Shown: in pieces, positions 49,601 through 62,700 of the stretch
Numbering within the stretch: the stretch's first letter is position 1
How the letters are laid out: every line of letters starts with the position of its first letter
NCBI GenBank assembly: GCA_905182995.1
Contig: CAJJDP010000087.1
Span: 56,829 to 120,828, forward strand
Length of the DNA: 64,000 nucleotides
From: Paramecium octaurelia
Lineage: Eukaryota > Ciliophora > Oligohymenophorea > Peniculida > Parameciidae
Direction of reading: 5' to 3'
Notes under the pieces: model-generated
The model's database searches: none
Seen by the model: only the letters and a program-made list of their open reading frames with translations
Told to the model about the DNA's origin: nothing
Program-made: the position numbers and the translations under genes

Positions 49601-51648
49601 AGCAAATCAAATTTAAATGATTAGTAACCGCAATTAATCAAGTCAGTACAAAGTAAGAATGCCTTACAGCAATAAGATTTTTTTTGTTATGGATCGCCAT
49701 AATCTCCTTTGGCATCTTAGGGCTAAAATTCGAGTAATTAGATTAGATCTTAAAACTAACATTAGCTAGATGCTATTTTGGATTTGAATTCAGAAACAAG
49801 TTTAAATTCTACAAGAAAACCATCGTTTATAAAGAGATTAGAATCAATAGAAAGATTTTATTCGAGTTTTAATTCAAAGCAATAAAAAGTCTTATTATTT
49901 TCTTTACTTTTAACTTTGATTGTGTGTTTTATTTTCTCTATAATCATACTTTCAATTCTAAAGGATGATCTTCTGAACAAAATTCAAAGTATTGAAATGC
50001 TATCTTTTTAAGCTAACATCTTGGCACCTTATGGTAAATACTTAGGTGTCAGAGCTTAAATTAATTATTATCAAGGATTATATGCCTCTAATAAAATTAC
50101 TTTTTAAGAATAATTAGATTTATTAGAGCCTCTATATTAGGGAATAGACATGGACTATAATGAACTATAGCAGAATTCGTATTCATCGTTATTGGAAAAA
50201 GATCTGAGTGGGTTTTTTAAGGATTTATATACAGATACCTTCTTTATGGGTACAACTGATGAATCAGTTTATTCTAAAAATATTACATTCAGGGAATTTA
50301 TACATCAATTAATAAGTTATTAGTATGACTAGAAAAATATACTGGATCAAAGAAGATCTTCAAAGGGTTGTCCCTGTTAAATTTTCTAGTTTTCAAATTA
50401 TTTTATTTTGGAATCAAATTTAGAATAGATTTCATTAGAAATATTAACCTTTTCGAAAAGCAATAGCGAATAAATAGTTAATAAATGGTGGGCAATTTGG
50501 ATTTCATTTTTAATAGTATGTTGCTTACTTTGTATTTTAATTTATTACTCAAGATTGGTGCTGGCTTTACAATGCGATACTATAATGGAAATTGTAACAC
50601 ATATATAAGAATAAAGTTTGAAGAGGGAAATCGAAAATCAAAAGAGTTTAATTTTGGGTATTATTTCAGATAATGATTTAATAAATACTTACGAATTGGA
50701 TGAGTAAGCTGAGAAATAGCATGTTGATACTAAAATTGAAAATATACATTTTAGGAAACCCAAAAGAAAAGAACTAATTCGTACATCTAAAGTAAAGTCT
50801 ATAGTACTTTCATTAATGCTCCTTATTATATATTTAGTGTATTCATGCATAGTAATATTCTCAAGTCAAAGTTTTTTGAATCTTTACTAATCAACATAAT
50901 TATTATATAAATTAATAGCTGATTTGTCGTTTAGAAGTGGGAATTTATTTTTATATAGAGAGATGTTCATATAATGGCAAAATGAAACCTATCTAAATTA
51001 ATCTGATGGATTGAAGTTGTACAATTTGATAGATGATACTGAAAAGATTATTTTAAAATATATTGACTTGGCTCCACGTGTTTCTTTAGATGGATTGCTT
51101 ATTTCTTAAGAGTTTCTTACTGTATTTGAGGAAGTCCAAAATAGTGATGTTTGCAACTATTTGGATGAATAATATTCTTAAGTGTTTGGATAGTATTGTT
51201 TAAAGTCTTTGGAGGGGTCTTTAATGAAGGGAATGTTAACAACTCTCACATATATTTATCAAACAATAAAAAATTAATAAGCCATGAACAATTTTACATT
51301 TAGAGCAGAAGACATCTTCTATGAAGTTGAGGGCGGTCAAATAGTTAGTAGAGTGTTTTCAAACATGAAGTAGGAGTTGTAAGATGGAATAATTGCTAAG
51401 ACTGAAAGGTTTAATTTTCAAAATAGGGTAATTGTATTTTGTTATTTTAGATATTATCAATTCTCTTTCTTTTAGCTTTATTTTCGATATGCTTTTATAT
51501 TTTATTAATTTATTATAATAATATTTAGCAGAATCTCAAAATGATGAAATTTAGTGTTTTCATGATCCCCTAAAAAGATATTCTCCAAAATGACATATTT
51601 GAGAAGTACTTAAAATAAATTGAAATGAAATTAGGTTATAAATTATGA
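46655..51648 (+). CDS. Very large multi-span membrane protein, 1656 aa
   Basis: ATG 46655; one 23-nt intron (51428-51450) near the end; exactly 1657 codons to TGA 51646-51648. The N-terminal 430 residues hold many hydrophobic segments (KIFLFILSM; YIALLVFCIFIFLLLE; IICIAILTIL). A soluble middle part includes a PAS-like region around residue 760-830 (VIQDVLDQKAYLLVNVNGFL), then a Gln/Ser-rich linker. The C-terminal 600 residues have four further spans (LLFSLLLTLIVCFIFSI near residue 1090, the last LSILFLLALFSICFYILLI) separated by extracytoplasmic-type loops with paired Cys. The layout resembles the ciliate 'tiny macrocysts' (TmcB/TmcC)-like family; that name is inference. Paralogue of the convergent gene at 51675. 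Confidence 0.8.
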
Positions 51649-51674
51649 CAAATTTATAAACATTTCTATTTCAA

Positions 51675-54600
51675 TCAAATCTTTTCAGTGAATTCATATT
51701 ATCTTAATGCTCTTTCCAAAGAATTATCCCCAAGTAATACTTGGATGGGTATGAGATACAGAGATTTCTTATACATAGTGAATTCATTCATCAGAGACTT
51801 CTTAAAACAGCTTAGTATAGCAATCGATAAGGACAACTAAGTGACAAGGAATATATAAGATAGGATCTATTTCTAAAATATTTGTACTTCATTCGTTTAA
51901 TTAAACTTCTGAGTCAAATCAATCATTCCCTATTGTAATATTTTGGATACATTAGTGAACACTTAACAAATTATTTAGCCACCTTCCAATTCATAAAAAT
52001 GGACTTCGGCTCTTTTTGTAAAATTATTGATGGCTTGTTGATTCCTTATAGCACTAGAAATGTAATTTAAACTAGGAATCATACCTTTGAGTAACACTCC
52101 ATCCAAAGCAATTGAACAATAACTAGTTATGTTGATGTATTACTAAAGTTCATAATAAATAAAAATACTGGATCTATAAAATTGCATAGATTCGAATTTT
52201 CAACTTGAGTAATGTAATTCATATAAGTGTCTGAAAGCAGATAATCATCAGTCTATATATCACTCTGATCATTCAGATATTGTTGCATTATACTTTGTGA
52301 CTTTTCTACTAGCTAATACAAGCGATCTAAGTCATTTGTTGTTAAATAACTAAAGTTAGACCATCTAAAAAAGAGTTCTCTATATACATAGATTGTTCCA
52401 CTTCTAAATCTCATTTCCTAAACTAATCTATAGAAATCAGTTGTCTGTCTATATTTAACAAGATAATTCCTTGTTTAATCGTAAATTACAACTGAGTAAA
52501 CCAAGAAGTATGTATACATAATGAAAATGCCCAAATAGGTAAAAAATTGAGGCAATTAATTATCACTTTTCCTTAATTTTTACTTCTCAATCTTTTATTA
52601 ATGAATATTGTTCTTCTTATGATTCAATTATTCTTCTCTTTATTTAAAATCGAATTCATATTTCTTAATGAATTCTTGATTTTAAATGGATATAGTTTAA
52701 TGTAAATTTTTAAGTTTTAAAATTTCTTATTCCAAAGAACTCCTATCTGAATAGTAGAATAGACTTAACAATTTCTCATATGTTTTTAACATTCTTCTAC
52801 GAACGATAACTAATGCAAATATTAACAAAATTGATGTAATTTAGTAAACAATCCAAAAGACTAACCATTATTCATTTGATGATACGCTTCTCATTTTTGA
52901 AAATTGTAAGATTTCATCAGTTAATTATTCCAACTAATCTTACAGATTTAAATAATTTGCAAATTAAAACACTTAGCATGGTTATCCTGCTGCATTTGAA
53001 CGTTCATCAAAAATTCTTTTGAATTAATATTATGCAGAAATTATAGCTAATAGTTCCTCTCTGAATGACAATGTGCGACTATAAATTACTGTATCATTAT
53101 TACCCATAAAATATACAGTTTAATACTTGTCAATAAAGAAATCAGTTAAATGGACATCAGTTAGTACTTCATAAAAGCTGCTTTGTAAATCAAAGTAATA
53201 TGGAGCATTGAACTCAAACAATGGATTAATCAATTTCAAAAAAGTAGATTAGTCTATATACTTTTCTCTATACAATTGTTGATAAGCTGAAACTGTGACT
53301 TTTATTGATAAGTACATATCATGTGGCCCCATTATACTAGCATGCAAAGATATCATGTCGATTTCTTATATAAATTCCAATAATTGAGACGACATCACAG
53401 TGACAACCACTATGGTGAATGATACCCAGAACATAGTTAACATTATCAGTAACATTATATAAATCATCATTGTTTTAAACTTTTTGCTTTTAATTATTTT
53501 CTCTATCATTTCAAATTTCTTAAACAATTATGATTCTTTGACTCCTCCAATAGAAGATTATTAAGATTGGACCTCTTCATTTTAATCTCTCTTCTTTTTA
53601 CTAGTCTATGATTATTGAATTTCCAAAGATGATTTTATATTTGAATCCATCCTCAGCAAATCAACATTGAAAAATTCTTATTATGTATCATTTTTTCTTT
53701 CGGACAATAATTGCCTTTGGCTTTAAAATGGGGCATGATTTTATAACTCATCCTTCCTGAATGATGAAATATAACAAGCAGCTTCATCCTCTGAGTAATC
53801 ATTCATCTGAATTTCTTTTTTTCTAACATCCATAACTTTTACTTTCTTTGCCTATGCTTCTAAGCTTAAATTCATTAATGAAGCTATGCTAACTGAATTT
53901 TTTCTTTATCTGTTGACTGGAGACTTTTAGGGAGTGATATCAAAATTTTGAATAGTCTAAAATTTGGAGGCATCTTAGGAAAATTTTGTGATTCTTGTAA
54001 TCGATGAGATTTCAATTAATAGATATGACTATTGCTCAATATACCGTTTAGTAATCATTACAGATATATTATATAAGCAAACTTGATCATCTTTTTCCCA
54101 TTATTCTAGATCCAATATGTATTCACTCAGATTTGTACCTTGAACTTGTAGTTCTTTCAATTTTCTATCCATTAAGAATCTCATTTCTGTATTGAACTAT
54201 GAAGTTTCTGTTTCAGAATGTTCCATCGGAAAATCTGGAATTAGATATTGCATACTAAGGGAATTTATGACTTAAGTTGGTAAATTCAAAATAACTCTTT
54301 AATCAAATCCAATTTTCTAAAAGAAGTTTTCAGAAAAAATTAGTTTTCCTTTGCTCCCATGTGAAAGCATAAAGCATTTTTAGTCTGGTAACTCTTATAA
54401 GAATGCAGCAAATACTAAGTTCTAATTTAATATTATTTTGGTGATGTCATAAGTTAAAAAAACTGTCTTTAACAGTCCAGTCTTGGTCTAGATAAAACTT
54501 TAATTAAAACTTTTATAGAATCGAGATTGGCCGTTCATAAAAAACATATTTATTATTTTAGGATGGGAACTTCTCATAAACTTAGGTAATAACTAATAGA

Positions 54601-55876
54601 ATTGAAGATCTTTGTATGTATCATAGCCTATTAATGACAACAGAGATGATGAACCTTATTCGATATTAAAATCATCCAATTCTCCTTTGATTGATAAAAT
54701 TAGATAAGCTGTTTATTCCACTTGAATTTCATAATTTCTTATCTTCTTATTTCTAAAGATTTTATCATCTGCCATTGATGTAATTGAAGATGTTTTGCTT
54801 GCTTCATAATAATTATTCAATAGTTCACTTTAGAAAAAACACAAACATCGCTGCATACTTCTACATGGATATTAATCATAGACCTATTTTAGTCTCTTTT
54901 TCATTTAAGTTAATTTCACACAAATCTTTTTAGTTTAAACTGCTAAATTATTGAGGTTTCGTTTTTCATCTTCGATTATTGAATGATAAAAATTGATTTT
55001 CTCATGGATCAGATTTAAAGTCTAACTTTGTATATCCCTCAAACACTTATCGTATTTCAAAAACGATGTTATAAAATCGGAGACCATCAGTTATTGAAAT
55101 GCTTACATAGATGTTCCCAAAAATGATTTTAATTTAAATTTAGCTAGGTGTAAAACATAATTTAATCTGCAATATTCTGTCATATCTAGTTAAATTTTCA
55201 CATAAATGTATTAACTAATTTGTTAATTAGGTACATCCTATTTCATAGTTGCTTCTTTTAATGGCGCTTCTATATTTTTAGGTTTTTAAATAAAGTTCTT
55301 AATCACAAGATTTTAATTGTTTTCAGAGCAACTCAATAAATGGATTACATTTTTAATACTATCCGTTAACCATCCAAAATCAAAATAAAATAAAGTTTGT
55401 ACATAAAATAAGTCTATGACTTATGAATTCTTTGATAATTCTTTAGTGTCCATTATGTTATTTATTCTGGACCTGAGAAATTATTTCAGAATGGCTTGAG
55501 TGATTGCATTGGCTTGGGAGATTTCTAAAATGTATAACTTATTAGAGCAAATGCAATCTTAGTTTTCACAATTCTTACGGTGATAATTATTGATCAACGA
55601 GGATTTTAATGGGTTCATTTTAATGTTAGTATCACACTGATTTAAGATCATTTTTAATTGATGAATAAGTAGAGGTATAGATGCTGAATCTTTGAAGATA
55701 TTAGCAAAAAGCCTATTATTAATTTCAGAATCCAAAGCAAGAAAGGCATATAATATGATAGGGTAGATGAGCAAGGGAATAATCAAATATTATGAACTTA
55801 CAGTAGGTTGAAGGTAGTAACAAGAGAAAGTTATTTTAAATGCAATTGTAAAATATAGTAATAATCTGGACTCCTT
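51675..55876 (-). CDS. Large multi-span membrane protein, paralogue of 46655 gene; 5' end unresolved
   Basis: Ends at TGA 51675-51677. A 26-nt intron at 52143-52168 restores the frame into a C-terminus aligning with the convergent gene (LDGVLLKGMIPSLNYI against LEGSLMKGMLTTLTYI). More than 1390 codons: middle region with a PAS-like part (FAAFLQELPDQKCFMLSHG), a Ser/Lys-rich linker (RKNSVSIASLMNLSLEAQA), then spans (MLLIMLTMFWVSFTIVVVTV; LVFWIVYQITSILLIFALVIV; YLGIFIMYTYFLVYSVVIY). Conserved loops with paired Cys (AAGQPCQVF) match the paralogue. The frame stays open past 55876 to about 56060 with TM-like residues, but no ATG is in frame; a short 5' intron is probable. It lacks most of the paralogue's N-terminal membrane region. 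Confidence 0.75.
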
Positions 55877-56178
55877 GAAAATATATATATAATTTATGAA
55901 TTAATTAGTAAGCTATGAAATTATTTCAATTAATAATAAAATTATGTTTACAAGTTTAATTTCTTGATTATCCTCTATGACACAAAATATTATAATTTAC
56001 AATTATTATAGCAAATAAATTATGTAATGTAATATTGTTACTTTTGTTATGTCTAAATAGTGATATTTATAAGTGAGAGGTGTGCTACAAAGAGAGAAGG
56101 TGAAAATATAATCGACTTACCATGAGACATATGTGAAAATCGATAGAAATAGGTGAACATATTAATCTCCACTTCTAA
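55877..56178. other. 5' region of the minus-strand membrane-protein gene
   Basis: Open, TM-like frames on the minus strand continue to about 56060 and probably contain the missing first exon(s). The plus strand shows nothing before 56179. Confidence 0.35.
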
Positions 56179-56725
56179 ATGCAAATGTTAAACTCATCAA
56201 ACAAAATGTTGAGCTTAGCAAATGTAGGGCAGTTAATTATAATTACATTAAGGTAGCCAGGATCAGCAATCCCTTCTGGATTAGGTTGCTCTGGTCAATC
56301 TGTTAGAAGTAGAGAGCTTTTTCCTTAATTCGATAGAGATAAAAGGTAATAGGAATTTATAATGCTTTTTGAAATAATTAGAATGCAAGCACAATCAAAT
56401 ATAGTTGAGCCTAATGGAAATTCTAATCTAGAAGCAGTAGATCCTGTCTGAATAATAGCAGAATTATGAGATGAGGTACGGAATTATCAATGTGGTGCAT
56501 TTGTAATCCCGTTTCCATCACCATAAAGATTGGCTAAATTAATATGACAAGTTATAAGAACAAAGATAACCTTTTAGGGATAATTGTGTAATGCTTCAAA
56601 ACAATCATCATTTAGATCCATTATTAGGTGAAACTAGGTTAATTTTAATTATATATCATATTTAATCAATAATCCCCAATGTATTTTTCATTTTTGATAT
56701 CCATGTTTCTCGATATTTTTGCTGA
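56179..56725 (+). CDS. Small hypothetical protein, about 174 aa
   Basis: ATG 56179; a 22-nt intron (starting about 56432) is needed; the frame then closes at TGA 56723-56725, 175 codons. The first part is Gly/Ser/Leu-rich, the middle polar (SRFHHHKDWLNQYDKLQEQ). The last 35 codons overlap the end of the giant minus-strand gene and look less coding, so the true end may be near 56640 via a missed intron. A 36-nt GT...AG segment near 56345 is a multiple of three and could also be intron. No family recognised. Confidence 0.5.
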
Positions 56726-59700
56726 GGTAATCTGTTGATTATTTGTAGGTGGCTCTGAAGCAGGTTGTAAGTATTTCTTGTCAAAAGGCCATTTCTCTAT
56801 TGAGGTTTGTGGATCTTCGAAATAACTACTTGAGCCAAAGTACACTTTCACATCACTAACTTTTCCCTAAAATAAATTAATACAACATAATACATAGAAG
56901 TCTGCGAAATTTTAGTCTTTTACAATATAAAAATAGAACACATTCGGAATAACATGCAAGGCTTCAATCGTTTTTTGTTATGCTTCTTTGACCTATAAGG
57001 CATAAGCCAAAGCATTTCCTTTCTTGTATTGGAAAAATACATAAGTCCATTATAATTATTCAAATTGAATCTCTTCCACTTTCTATTCAAATTCTGGTGT
57101 GTCGAGTAATTTGTATGTGTTATAACTCAATTTATCATTCATCACACTAACAAGTAAAGTTCTATCTCCTAATTGTTAGTCCTTCATAAATTAGGGATGA
57201 TTAGTTGATAGTCTGGCAATAATACGAGGAACCGTTGGCATGCCTGGTAATAAAGTTGATTATTGTATCCACATTCCATATGAATATTCTACAGATTCCT
57301 ATTTGTCCAAGAATTTATAATTTATCATTTCAGCATTTATATTTTGAGTTGTATCCATTTACGGAATAGTCCACTTAAAGTCAGCCAAATCAACTACAGG
57401 CAAAGGTAATTTACGATGAATTTTTTAAAGTAAGTCCACAACTTTCTGACTCTCATTGATAAAGCTACCTTATCCTAAGTACAGACGTGGATCATACAAC
57501 CAACCATGAAACTAGCCATGTCCAAATTCAGAAACGCCCACCAAAAGCTTAGCATATCCAACTAACGGTATGTGTTTTGTTGCCAATTCCACTTTCAGAG
57601 CTTTGGCTGTGTCTCTTACGATTATTATACCAACCGTTTATCCTTCTTTATAACCCATATAAATAAAATTCCATGAACCTTCAATTTAATCGTAGGCAGC
57701 CAAACTATTTGCTGCAAAGTTATTGGTTGCTATATCATAACTGCTGAAATCATAGGATCCCTTAATCAAAAATGCACTCAGTACTCTATCTTAAATTTAC
57801 GATTTGTCTTAATGATCTTTTTTAGCAGTCAATCTAAAAATAGAATGTGATTCCTTTCTCTCTGCTAAATGATCAGGGAAATCCGTTAACCATCTGGTCC
57901 AAATACCCACAGCATATTCAGTTACTGAATCAATTTCATTAGTAAATTCTTAAACGATGAATTCTGGAGTCTATATAACTGTATCTTTATTTGAATTCCA
58001 TTAGAATTGTTTATTTGGTTACACCAAACCATAATATGGTAGGAGTTGTTAGTATCCATTCTTCTTTAAACTGATGAAGCCACCTAATCCATATGCTGCT
58101 GTCCATTTGTTCATTTATCCAATAAATTTATTTGTAAATTTGTCTTACCCAATGTACAATCCCAAATAATTAGGCACATAATGTTGGACTTATTCCCAGG
58201 TTATTGGTTTGTCTTCAATTAGAGTGTGCAATAGACAATGAGCTTCACTTGTTCTTGAATTGTAACCCATATAGATATAATTCCAAGCATACTTGTAATC
58301 ATTCAATTCTAGTTGACCATCTATAAATTTAGGCTCATTTGCATCTTTTAGATCTACAAGTGTGTATGTGGAATACTTAATTAATTGAGTATTACAAATA
58401 GTAATGTGTAGAGTTCTGTCTCCTTAAGATTTTCTATCATTCAAAGTTTCTGCATTATTGTTAGTCAATCTTAATATTAGTTGACAATCTGTGTTTCCAG
58501 CACCAGTTGGTTTGATCCACCCACTAAAGGCATATTCACTGATTCCACTCCATTTATTCCCTTCAAATTCAATGCCATTAGTGACATCGATCTATTTGAC
58601 ATCCTCAATTATTTCAAACTTCCCGTGCTTCTCCTTGTCAGTGTATTCTTGTGTCAATTAAAAGGGCAAAGAGAAAGTGGTCTCTAATTAAGTCTTGAAT
58701 TGATCTTATTATCGAATGTAAGAGCCTGGACCAATAGATAACATAATTTTGGTGATGCTGCCTTAGAAACCTGTCACAGTACCTTCCTTTCCTATCCTAA
58801 ATAATAAGTAATCAGTTAATGGTTTATGCAAAATCTTGTCCATTTTCATCTCTGTTATTGCAGTATCATAAGTGTAACATGCGACAGTCTCAATATCTTT
58901 GCTGTAACCCATATAGATATATCTCCAGATGCCTTCTAATTGATTGTATTTCACAAACTTTTGTTGTATTCCACCATCAGTGTTCAGATCATAAGTAGAT
59001 ATTTGATAATAATTAAATACAATGTGAGTAGCCAAAACTCTATCTCCTGCTTTCACCACACCATCAGTGGTCTCTTTATTTATTGACAATCTCGCTAATT
59101 ACATTAGAGCAGGTTTTGATATTTGCCTTTGGGGAATAGTAGTCAGATAACGTGTCCACATACCAAAAGCATATTCTTGCATTTAATCAATTGGATATTG
59201 GAAACCATTAAACAGCTCTACTTTCAAAGAACTTATAGTTTCATCACCATCTGAGACTAACATCACAGGTTCATTCTTCTCCCATGAAATTTTCTTTTGT
59301 TTTGGGAACAATTTGTCAGCAACCAGATATTCAGCCAAAAATGGTATTTTGCTATTGGTATAAGCACCTGGACCTATTGTAAAAGCAATTTATGCTAGAT
59401 TGCCCTCAAACCTTTGTTGGATATTATCACTGCCTACATAGATCCAGAGTCTATCACTTATGGCATGAAGGATGACCTCTTCACTTTTGCATACATATTC
59501 ATCTACTGAAAGATAGTAATAGAACTTTTATTTGCTCTTACTATAACCCATATAAATGAATGACCAGTTGTGTTGACTTAGTTCTGGTATCTAGCAATTG
59601 TAGGGAATACCAAAGTTCATGCCTTTGAGTAGAGTGTAAGTGGAAAACTCCATATTGTCTTTATTGATTTTAAATAAGGCAAATGTTCTATCACCGATCC

Positions 59701-62700
59701 AGGATTAATCAGATACTTTTCCCACAGGATTCTGAGTAACTCGAACTACAGTTTCTTTGTTGTCATTTATTTTTTGGAATTGCTTATACCACAAAGCCAA
59801 AGAATATTCATTTGCTGGAAAATCAATCATTTGTGGATTATTTGGAAGAACCTTATAATTATCAATCTTTCCATCAATGATTGTATATTTATGAGAGAAA
59901 TCATAAGGAACTGAAGGCATTATGTCTGTGTTCTTCATTCTTTACAAGATGTCATTCTTACTATCTATGTAAGCACCATTGCCTAATCTAAATTTAATGC
60001 CTGTCAATTATCCATTAAAGTTTGGATAGTACTTTCCACTGTGACCAATTGTAAGTAGAGCATAATTATTTATTGGATTGTGCAATGCATCTATTTTAAG
60101 TTCATCTACAATATCCATTCTTCCTGTATATGCCATAGCAACACCTTGAGTTTGAGATATTCTTTTATAACTGTAGTAAACATAAACCCATTCAGATTCA
60201 TATGCCATTTGATATTAGAGATTACTAAAGATGTTGGGTTATCCTATTGTGTATGTTGAGAATTAGAAAATTCCTTGTGATTTTTCATCTTCACCTTTTC
60301 CAAAGAGTATCATCAGTACTCTGTCACCAACTGCATCTGCATCTCTATAATCTCTATTAGTTGTCAATCTACTCAATCCCATCCATTTTGGTTGACTGAA
60401 GAGAATACTACTTCCATAGTATCTGAATCTTATCCACATTCCATAACCATACGAACTGACTCCTTCTATTTTAACGTCAGATTGTTCGTTCAATTCTACC
60501 ATCCATGGGATATTTTATTTGTCTGCCTAGGAATCTATTACTTTATCACTATGATTTATTTCTTGATTTGCTGTCTACTATTTCAAATGGTCAGTTCCAC
60601 TATTGAATCCAAAGTTCAATTCTACAGTTTCACTCTACTCATATCCACTTTCTAAGTACGAACCATCTCCAACATTCAATACCCATTATTTAATTTACCC
60701 CAGCCATTGATTTGCCAATTGATACTTCTTTCCCAAGAATATAGTAAATGTTGACAACAATATTCTGTTGATCTCTTAGAATGTCTATTATTATTAATTA
60801 AAAGTGAATTTGCATAATGCAAACAACTTCTTCTATTTCTGAGTATACCCAATATAAATAAAGGTCCATTGATTATAATACTCATTAAACTCAATGTTCT
60901 TCTCCTAAGATTGTGAACAATCCTCTCCATTACAATTATAAGTTCCAAATATATAATCCTTATCAGTTTTTTATACATATAATTAACTATCTGTCTATCC
61001 TGGTTTAATGTCTTATAACTTCTTCTGTACCATCATCAATATACTATACAAACCTCCTTGCTTTTAATCACCTCCCCATTTAACCCATCCAGACAATGCA
61101 TATTCGTTAACACCTGCATATTACGAATACTCAAATACATTTTCGGGTTCTTTCACTTTGACCATATCAGTTTCTTAACCCAGTAATTGAATACTCTTAC
61201 GAACAGCTGAACTTATTCCCAACACTGGTTTTTCCAATTATTAAAATTGTTCATATTATGCAACATCAACAATAAATGCTCCATTTCCTAATCTCATTTG
61301 CACATTTGCCAATTTACCATTAAATTGAGGGATATTCGATTTTCCTACATTCAACTCCACATACTCTAAAATGTAATCATGTAACACTTCAATTGAACAC
61401 TCCTTCACTTGTCCTCCAATACCAAATTAAACATAACCCTTTGCTAAACCCATATTATTATTCATTCTCTTATAAGAGAAGGATAAATAATTCCATGATC
61501 CCTCTAACTGAGAATCTAAAGCAATCACACCTTTTTTAATATCATTGCTTATTAGATTGTAAGTAGAAAACTCGTATTCCTTCTTGCCCAATCTCATTTA
61601 TAGTGTAGTGTCTTTGATGTCATTGTTTACTTATATATTGTCACTCTAGATTAACTTATTGTTCTTCAATTCTAACAACTTACTCTGAGTTCCCATTCTA
61701 GCAATCTAATGAAAATCACTTCTGCTTCCTATAAACTTTGGTAGACTACTTAACCAACACGTCCATAACCCTATTGAATACTCACTCAATCCATTTATTC
61801 TTGTATTACTATCATCTTATATCAGAATCTAATTGATCAATGACTCCTTCTAATCAAATGATATTTCGTATTGATCCTATTAACCTCTCATTACAAATGG
61901 TTTGACCAACTAAAATAATCTTACTGCTCCGTCACCATATCCAAAATTGTAATCCAATTTCTTAGACTTTGCATAACTTTCAGGTCCCAAATATACTCCA
62001 ATCTGAGACACTTTACCATTAAAAGAAGCAACTGTCTGGTCTCCCCCCAAAGTAAAATATAATGAATTAGTATTCTTATGTTCCAGTCCTTCTATTAGAA
62101 CTTCCTCATTTGCTCCCACTCTTATCATTATACCTTATGCTTTCTTCTCCTCTTAATTAAAACCAAAGTAAACATAAGTCCACACATTAGTTGTATAAGG
62201 TACTGATTTCACTATCATATCACTACCTTTCCCTTCATTGCCAGCCACTGAATATGTATGAAAGTTCAATCCTACATTCTATAACCCTCTTATAAAGTGA
62301 ATTTCCAAAGCTCTATCTCCCAATTCTCTTTTGTCTTTCACTCTCTGTTTATTTGATCTCAAATTCATAATCTAAAACGAATTCAACTCTTTCACATCCA
62401 AATTATCAACCCATCTAAACCAACCTGCAATTGCATAATGCTCATAAATAAAAGAGTCCTTAAATCCCTTCTCAAAACTGCAATTGGTATTTCCATCCAT
62501 ATCCACTGGTGGCCCCACTATCACTTCCTCATGGTATGTTTTCAATCCTTGTGGCATAAAAGACATTGTCTCAACTAAATTAAACAACTCCTATTCATTA
62601 TCGATCAACGCAGGTGCCTCTACATCGTAGAAGATATTTGCAAATTAACCTTGCAATCCTGGATAATGCATATGCTTTCCTCCCACTATCAATTACATAT

